Assembly (NCBI GenBank): GCA_022497155.1
Contig: MU385715.1
Span: 1,302,001 to 1,366,000 of the forward strand
DNA from: Whalleya microplaca
Taxonomy: Eukaryota; Ascomycota; Sordariomycetes; Xylariales; Xylariaceae
DNA: 64,000 nt
Direction: 5' to 3'
Below are positions 59,674 to 64,000 of this stretch, piece after piece; the stretch's first letter is position 1, and each line of letters begins with the position of its first letter. The position numbers and the translations under genes were made by a program. A model generated the notes under the pieces. That model had not been told where the DNA came from and did not search any database. It worked only from the letters and a program-made list of their open reading frames with translations.

Positions 59674-62600
59674 TATTCTTTAACTTACTAATTCCCGAGT
59701 TGCGTTAAAACAGATTAAAATATTAAAAAAAACTTTAAAATAGCCCCCTAATAATTCGGAAATACCGTTAGCGAGATACGCGGAAATATTAAATACTTAG
59801 GTTTATTAGATTTATACTTATTTCGAATAAATATATATAATATTAAAAGCGGTATTAAAAAATAATTCGGAAAAATAACGACTAAAATAAGCGGCTTATA
59901 AATAAAAACTAAAAAAATAACAGAATAAATTATTATAACGTTAAATAGTCTTAAAAGTATAGTTACGAAAAAACCTTGATTTATTAATTATATAAAACGC
60001 GAATATAATAAAAAGTGCTCCCGTATAAAACCCTCGGAATTTTTAAAAACCTTAAAAATAATTAGCCCAAATAAATATAAACCTTTAGCTAAAAAACCCT
60101 TAAATATTTTAAATACTTTAAATACTTTTAGTACCCGTTTTAGTAATTACTATAGCCCCGGTACTTAAATATAAGCTATTATTATAGCCCGAAAAGTTTG
60201 GGAGCAAGTGTAGCTGCTATTCCGTATAGGAAATATTAATAAAATATAAGCTTTAAAAAAATACAGAATTTATAAAAAAGGACTAAAATAAATAATATAA
60301 TATTTATAAGCGGCTCGAAAATAACATATAATATATAATAAAGTTATATTATATTATAAAAAAAACCTAATAGAATATATAACTTAATATTTTTTTTTTA
60401 ATATTTATCGAACGTTTATAAAAACCGTAATAAAGTTATTAAAACGGGGGGCAAATTATATAAATGCCGCTAATTTGCTAATTAAATTTTTATATTTTTT
60501 TATACTAATTTCGAGCGATTATTAACAAAAGTAAAAAGTAATATATAAAATAATAAAGCGAAACTTATATTTATCGAAAAAGTAATTAATAATAAACTTA
60601 AAAACGCACTAGTTTTAGTAATATTACCGAATATTTATTAAAATTAAAGTTATTAAATAATAGATATTATAGCCCGACTTAAAAAATCGCTATTTTATTA
60701 TAACGGGAATAGTTTAAAAAGCGGAACTGCATTAAGTAAATTACCTTTTCCGGGCCTATTATCCCCTATTTTTAATTGCCTTAAAATTAATTATAAAGGC
60801 GATATATTAATAACCGGTATAGCTATATTAGTAAAAAGCTAGCGGACTAAATAAGTAACGAACGAAAAACGAAACGCTCGAATAAAATATAAAAAATGCT
60901 TATAATATAAAAAAAAAGCTACTTATTTAAAAAATATACCTATTATTTTATAAAACTACTTACCCGTATTAAGATTAATATAATAATAGGCTATAGATTT
61001 AAAAAAAACAGAGCCGAAAGAATATTAAAGAAGTAAAAAAACGAGTAGCTTTTAAATAAAGTTACGCTTAAAAATTTAACGTAACAGCAGAAAAAATTAA
61101 TATAATTAAATAATTTATAAACAGGAAATCTTTTATAATCGATATATATTTAAATTAATAACTATATATACAAACTTTTATAAATTTAAAATATAAATAT
61201 TATATTATTATTAATAGAACTATAATAAAACGTCTAAAATTATTATATATATTTATCCGGGAAAAAACGGTAAAAAAAGCTATTTATAAAAAAAATTAAG
61301 CGTTTCGGGCATAATTTATAAAATAACTTATATAAAAGCTAAATTACTTTATAATATTAAAAAAGCTTTAAATAAAATATAATTAAGTAATATATATAAT
61401 ATATAAATATATATTATATATAAAAATTATTAAAAACCTAAAAGTATAAAAAAAAATTACTTTTTAAAAATTACGAAAGTCCGTAAAACTCGGGAGGCGT
61501 TTTATATTAATGCGATATATTTTATAGGAGAAATAAAAAAAGCTTAAAAATAAAAAAGGCTAGAAAAACGAGTAATAATTTAATAGATAGTTATATTTGC
61601 TATTATATTAGCGGATATTAATAAAGCTTTAGCGTTTAAAAAAAAACTAACGTTCGAAAAAATCTCTTTTTTTAGTTAGAAAACTAAAAATAGTTATTCG
61701 AAAAAAAAAAGGCAAAAATCTTTCGCTATACCGCCTAAAAGCCGATTATAAAATTAACTTAAACCGTAATAATATAAGTAAAAAATTACCTGCTTTTTAA
61801 AAACTATTATATAATATATCCCGGGAAAAATTATTAGCGTTATAGAAAATATTAATTAAGCTATTAAATAAAAGGTATATTTATATAAATAGTTTGCCCG
61901 CAAAAGCTTTTATACTTTTTATCCGAAAACCGAACAATAGATTCTGTTTTTATTATAATTATAAAGCCCTAAATAATATTACCTAATAAAATTAATACCC
62001 GCTTTTATTTATATAAAAAATGCTTAAAACCTTTTTTAAAATAAAATAATTTTTTAAAATAAATATTAAATCGGCTTTTTATAAAATTAAAATTAGGGAG
62101 AGAAATAAATAAAAAACGGCTTTTTATACCCGCTTCGGGCTATTCGAGTAATTTATAATCTTTTTTAGCCTAATAAATACTCCCGTAACGTTTTAGTGCT
62201 ATATAAATAATACGTTAAAAAAATACCTAAATATTTTTTATTTAATATATATAAATAATATACTGATTTATTTTTTTAGGATAAAAAAAATTATATCGAT
62301 AAAATAAAAAAGATATTAAAATATTTAAAAATAGCAGGCTTAAATTTAAATATAAATAAGTATAAGTTTGTAATAATTATTATAAAATACTTGGGATTTA
62401 TTATCGAAATAAAAAAAAAAGTCTATGTAAATCCGGCTAAAATATAGGTAATTAAAAAATAAAAGCTTTTTAAAACGCTTAAAAAAGTCTGCAATTTTTT
62501 AGGATTTATAAATTTCTACCGGGATTTTATTAAAAACTATATAAATTTTATTACTTTTTTATCGGTATTTATAAAAAAAAAGTACTATTTCGATAGGAGT

Positions 62601-64000
62601 TTTCGGAAAATTTAATATTCGAAAATTTTAAATAAGCGTTTTTAAAAAAACCGGCTTTAATATAATAAAACCTTAAACGGGAAATAATAATTAAAATAAA
62701 CTATTCGGGATAAGCTTATAAAAAATGCCTATTATAATGTAATAAGTAAAAGATTTTATTATTTATAAGTTATTATTTTAAACATTTAATCCCGGCAAAA
62801 ATTAATTATAAAATTTATAATAAAAAGTTACTAATAATTATAAACTATTTATAAATATAAAATATAAAATTATAAAACGTAACTTTAATATTTATAATTT
62901 TATTTAACTATAAAAATCTAAAATATTTTATAACTTTTAAAAGATTTTCCGAGCGATAAATATGTTAGTTAAAAAAATTAACACGCTTTAATTTCCGATT
63001 GAAATTTCGCGCTAAACGTTTAAATATTAAACCCGACGTTTTTTTACGGCGCGAATAAAACCTACCATAAAAAGTATAAAATAAAAAATATAAGGGACAG
63101 AAATTTTAACTATTATAAAAAAAATAGTTATTTTATACGTAACTTAAAAAATATAAATAAACGGGAACTATTAAAATAAAATATATCTAATTATACGGAT
63201 AAAATATCCTAAAAAATAAAGAAATTTTCGAATATAAGAATTTATAATTGCTATAAAATATAAAAGTAGCAAAAGACCCGAATTACGCGTAAATAATAAA
63301 GGCGGTAACTTAAAAAAACCGAGCGTTTCTTAAAGACTTAAACATAAAAATATTATTATCGGAATATAATATCGATAATAAAAATCGATTATATTTTTAT
63401 AAGCGTATTTAAATCTTTAATTAAAAACTGCTTTATACCGTTTTAGTATAAAATATTTATAACTTATATTTAGTAAAATACCCGGAAAAAAAAATATATT
63501 AGTAATATTTTCGAGAACGTTTTATTAGCCTAAAATATCGGCGTTTATAAAACGCTTTTATAAAAATTATAATATCTATAGAAAAAAAACGGTATAACGT
63601 AACTAAAAAAAAGAGCTTTTAAAACTATTACTTATTTCGGATCGATTTTATAATAAGTTATTTATTGATTTTATAACTAACCTACTAATTATTTCCGAAT
63701 AAAAGTTAACTTTTATAATAGTAATTTTTAATCGATTAAAAAAATAAATTATATTAAAAGCTATAATCTCGATAAAAACAGAAATATATACCGAATAGTT
63801 TGTAAACTGTTATTAAAAATATTACAATTTTCCCTATATTATAACTAATAATAAAAGATTTAATTAAATAAAGCGGTTTTAAAAATAGTTTTACTTATTA
63901 ATAAAAATAAAGTAATATTTATTAATTATATTTTACCCGAAAACTAATAAAATTATTAAATAAACGAACTAAAAAATATTAACATATTTTTAAACGTTTA
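59674..64000 (+). pseudogene. E1b gag-pol relic (partial)
   Basis: Parallel to 14204-18590 in E1a, with the same domains in the same order and similar RIP stops. The zinc knuckle, protease and polymerase boxes are all damaged. Integrase is incomplete because the sequence ends. Confidence 0.8.

Larger units (their letters stand above)
11004..64000 (+). mobile_element. E2: outermost Ty3/gypsy-like retrotransposon, host of the nest; 3' end outside the window
   Basis: E2 sequence is visible in three blocks: about 11004-14012, 21507-23109 and 59248-59482, some 4.8 kb in all. Everything between is later insertion. Reading the blocks in order gives gag, retropepsin, reverse transcriptase and the start of RNase H, all on the plus strand and all broken by RIP stops. 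The protease-side frame resumes after E1a. The RNase H frame resumes after E3: codons reading W-R-A-E before the insertion are followed by E-L after it. The 3' LTR is not in the window, so the 5' boundary rests on the LTR-like block at 11004-11350 alone. Confidence 0.7.
59483..64000 (+). mobile_element. E1b: second chromovirus copy, truncated by the window edge
   Basis: The 5' LTR is 59483-59673 (191 bp, as in E1a). The interior follows E1a from gag through protease, reverse transcriptase (YINNILIYFF near 62,250), RNase H and into integrase, where the window ends. It is RIP-mutated slightly more heavily than E1a; for example, the protease stretch that is open in E1a is broken here. Inserted in E2; the right end and second target repeat are outside the window. 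Confidence 0.88.

Noticed and set aside
9851..64000. Mitochondrial or organellar origin because of extreme AT content
   Set aside because: LTR retrotransposons with chromodomain, target duplications and RIP pattern are nuclear; the block is contiguous with nuclear genes.
9851..64000. Centromere or subtelomere
   Set aside because: RIP-degraded nests occur in both, but no telomeric repeat or centromere-specific mark can be read from sequence alone.

Overview
The window is nuclear DNA of a filamentous ascomycete (Pezizomycotina-like). Evidence: compact genes with short GT-AG introns (77 and 51 nt) and CTGAT branch sites, fungus-typical transporter families, and a very AT-rich compartment with the hallmarks of repeat-induced point mutation (RIP): CpA/TpG depleted, TpA enriched, tryptophan and glutamine codons turned into TAA/TAG. 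I cannot name the species.

Region 1 (1 to about 9,850) is ordinary gene space. It holds a von Willebrand A-like protein whose metal site looks degenerate (780-1574, +), an intronless 409-residue protein of uncharacterised family (2135-3364, -), an NCS1 purine/cytosine permease (4494-6056, +) and a three-exon APC-superfamily amino-acid/choline-type permease (7467-9175, +). Between the two transporters is a 10-N assembly gap, flanked by homopolymers and by two 72-bp versions of the same sequence; this is probably an assembly artefact. No pathway links the four genes.

Region 2 (about 9,850 to 64,000) is a nested stack of RIP-degraded LTR retrotransposons with no functional gene. Paired LTRs of equal or near-equal length, polypurine tracts and target-site duplications (TSDs) let the stack be unpacked. 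Names are local. E2 (from about 11,004 to beyond the window) was hit by E1a (14013-21506), E3 (23110-59247) and E1b (59483 onward). E3 was hit by E4a (23778-37143), E5b (40692-53603) and E6 (53670-56088). E4a was hit by a solo LTR (23866-24154) and by E5a (25447-36931). E5b was hit by E4b (44229-45742). Subtracting insertions gives 7,494 bp for E1, 7,428 for E3, about 1.5-1.6 kb for E4, about 11.4-11.5 kb for E5 and 2,419 for E6.

E1 is a chromovirus (Ty3/gypsy with a C-terminal chromodomain). E2, E3 and E5 carry recognisable gag-pol relics. E6 is a minus-strand non-autonomous element with gag only. E4 is a minus-strand miniature element (TRIM-like, no detectable coding). E4 shares with the autonomous family E5 its U5 terminus, the start of its internal leader, its polypurine tract and its 4-bp ATAN target duplication, so E4 looks like a parasite of E5 machinery. 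E5 also carries about 3.9 kb beyond its integrase, including a possible extra ORF, that normal gag-pol content does not explain. Both LTRs of E4a were hit, by different elements, at exactly the same nucleotide. These are the most unusual features of the window.
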